DNA from: SIG307 sp964545045
GTDB taxonomy: Bacteria; Bacillota; Clostridia; Lachnospirales; Lachnospiraceae
Direction of reading: 5' to 3'
DNA: 51,897 bases
NCBI GenBank assembly: GCA_964545045.1
Contig: CAZJEN010000024.1
Location: forward strand, 1 to 51,897
Under the pieces are notes generated by a model. That model was not told the DNA's origin. It saw only the letters and a list, made by a program, of their open reading frames with translations, and made no database searches. Numbering within the stretch: the first letter of the stretch is position 1; every line of letters starts with the position of its first letter. Positions 51,209 to 51,897 of this stretch are shown one piece after another. The position numbers and the translations under genes are program-made.

Positions 51209-51392
51209 AATTTTTATAAGAATCCGCCACGCCCGAGCCGCCGCGCAGAGTAGTGCGGTAAATACTGTAGTTTAGAAAAGAAAAAAGAGATTTGAAAATG
51301 TGTTACTTGTGTAAATGAGGTATAATGGTAAAGGAAAGAAAATTTGAATTTGTAGAACAGTCTTGAATATAGAAATCCAAAGGAGACGTTGT
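51209..51392. other. Intergenic sequence before the GNAT gene
   Basis: Holds a GC-rich 22-nt stretch (51225-51246) that nearly matches, in reverse, the leader of the SCIFF maturase gene, and a TATAAT at 51321-51326 lacking a good -35. AAAGGAG at 51378-51384 is the GNAT ribosome site. No ORF was seen. Confidence 0.5.
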
Positions 51393-51827
51393 ATGATTAA
51401 GATTGAAAATATTGAATATGGTTCAATGAATTATAAAAAAACATTGGATTTGAGAAATAAAGTAATGAGGATCCCACTTGGGCTTAATATTTACGATGAA
51501 GACTTCAGCTTTGAAAAGAACGCAATCATAGTAGGTGCCTATGAAGAAGAGGAATTAATTGGAGTAGGAACCATGAGTTATAGTGATAATACATTCAAAC
51601 TTGAATATCTTTGTGTTGATACTGATATACAGAGTCATGGGGCGGGAGGAAAGATGATTGAATGGTTAGAAAAAAAGGCTTTAGAAAAAAATGCCAAGAA
51701 AATTATTCTTGATGCTCGTGTTTCTGCTCAAAAGTTCTATGAGAATCATGGTTACAAAACTGTGGGGGATGTGTTTATGCTGAGCTATGCTCCAGTTCCT
51801 CATATCCTGATGGAAAAAATATTATAA
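51393..51827 (+). CDS. GNAT-family N-acetyltransferase
   Basis: 144 residues from ATG 51393, behind AAAGGAG (51378-51384). Family features: LRNKVMRIPLGLNIY start, IVGAYEEEELIGVGTMS, LEYLCVDTDIQSHGAGGKMIEWLEKKA with the acetyl-CoA loop (here HGAGGKM, a variant of Q/RxxGxG/A), and AQKFYENHGYKTVGDVF. The substrate is unknown; the ElaA/small-molecule subgroup looks closest. Base composition is clearly more AT-rich and codons favour AAA over AAG, unlike most neighbours, so recent acquisition is possible. Confidence 0.88.
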   Translation: MIKIENIEYGSMNYKKTLDLRNKVMRIPLGLNIYDEDFSFEKNAIIVGAYEEEELIGVGTMSYSDNTFKLEYLCVDTDIQSHGAGGKMIEWLEKKALEKNAKKIILDARVSAQKFYENHGYKTVGDVFMLSYAPVPHILMEKIL

Positions 51828-51897
51828 AAATTACTCGACAAATTCTTTAGGCTACAATCAATAGCGGTGTAAACGAAAAAGCAGTCTTGAATGCTAG

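Overview
The window looks like chromosomal DNA of an anaerobic, low-to-mid GC Gram-positive bacterium of the Clostridia, most likely the family Lachnospiraceae. The evidence is the SCIFF peptide with its radical-SAM maturase (a Clostridia hallmark), anaerobic class III ribonucleotide reductase, a sporulation sigma factor of the SigK type, a Re-citrate-synthase-like enzyme, and strong AAGGAGG-type ribosome sites. The genus cannot be read from this. Most of the window is dense core gene content; no tRNA, rRNA, CRISPR array, phage or transposase gene was seen.

Layout. 1-5475: the 3' end of RNase J, a truncated MltG-like protein, the wobble-uridine pair TrmR/TrhP, SigK without a pro-sequence, and an Orn/Lys/Arg decarboxylase-fold enzyme. 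5493-7442: a SCIFF locus whose precursor is an in-frame tandem duplication (two SCIFF units, 12 Cys), with its SPASM maturase. 7477-13522: AI-2E exporter family protein (minus), nrdD-nrdG behind NrdR-like boxes, a membrane protein, methylglyoxal synthase. 13592-16992: a probably autoregulated operon of Re-citrate synthase, isocitrate dehydrogenase and a GntR/FadR regulator; a 16-bp palindrome lies on the -10 box. 16993-19046: a structured repeat, then a Na/Pi cotransporter with PhoU domain behind a possible PhoP box. 19103-22902 (minus): VTC domain, DUF4956, CotH cluster. 23113-27988: DegV, Cu+ ATPase, small metal-binding protein, aldose epimerase. 28088-32937: upp, a possible small RNA, a CE2-like esterase, a DJ-1 protein, and a sodium:alanine symporter gene broken by a perfect 313-bp tandem duplication. 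33040-40694: glmM, then the proteostasis block tig-clpP-clpX-lon-engB. 40877-46343: DUF4364, TIGR01212 radical SAM (minus), a sugar-sensor/GGDEF fusion, TrmH methylase, a membrane protein. 46478-51827: pgi, a second VTC-DUF4956 pair, NfeD-SPFH pair, and an AT-rich acetyltransferase.

Most interesting points: (1) the double SCIFF precursor, in which both copies have Gly where I recall the thioether-acceptor Thr; (2) two copies (16993-17132, 51073-51208) of a ~138-nt element that each begin on the base after a terminator T-tract, with a conserved core and stems that differ in sequence but keep pairing (covariation), suggesting a structured RNA or folded mobile repeat; a third, different hairpin-rich element sits in the same kind of place at 40733-40861; (3) the 313-bp tandem duplication frameshifting the symporter; (4) two VTC-DUF4956 modules, one with a long repetitive CotH protein; (5) the operator layout of the citrate/2-oxoglutarate operon. 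All calls are from reading sequence and translations; no database search was run.
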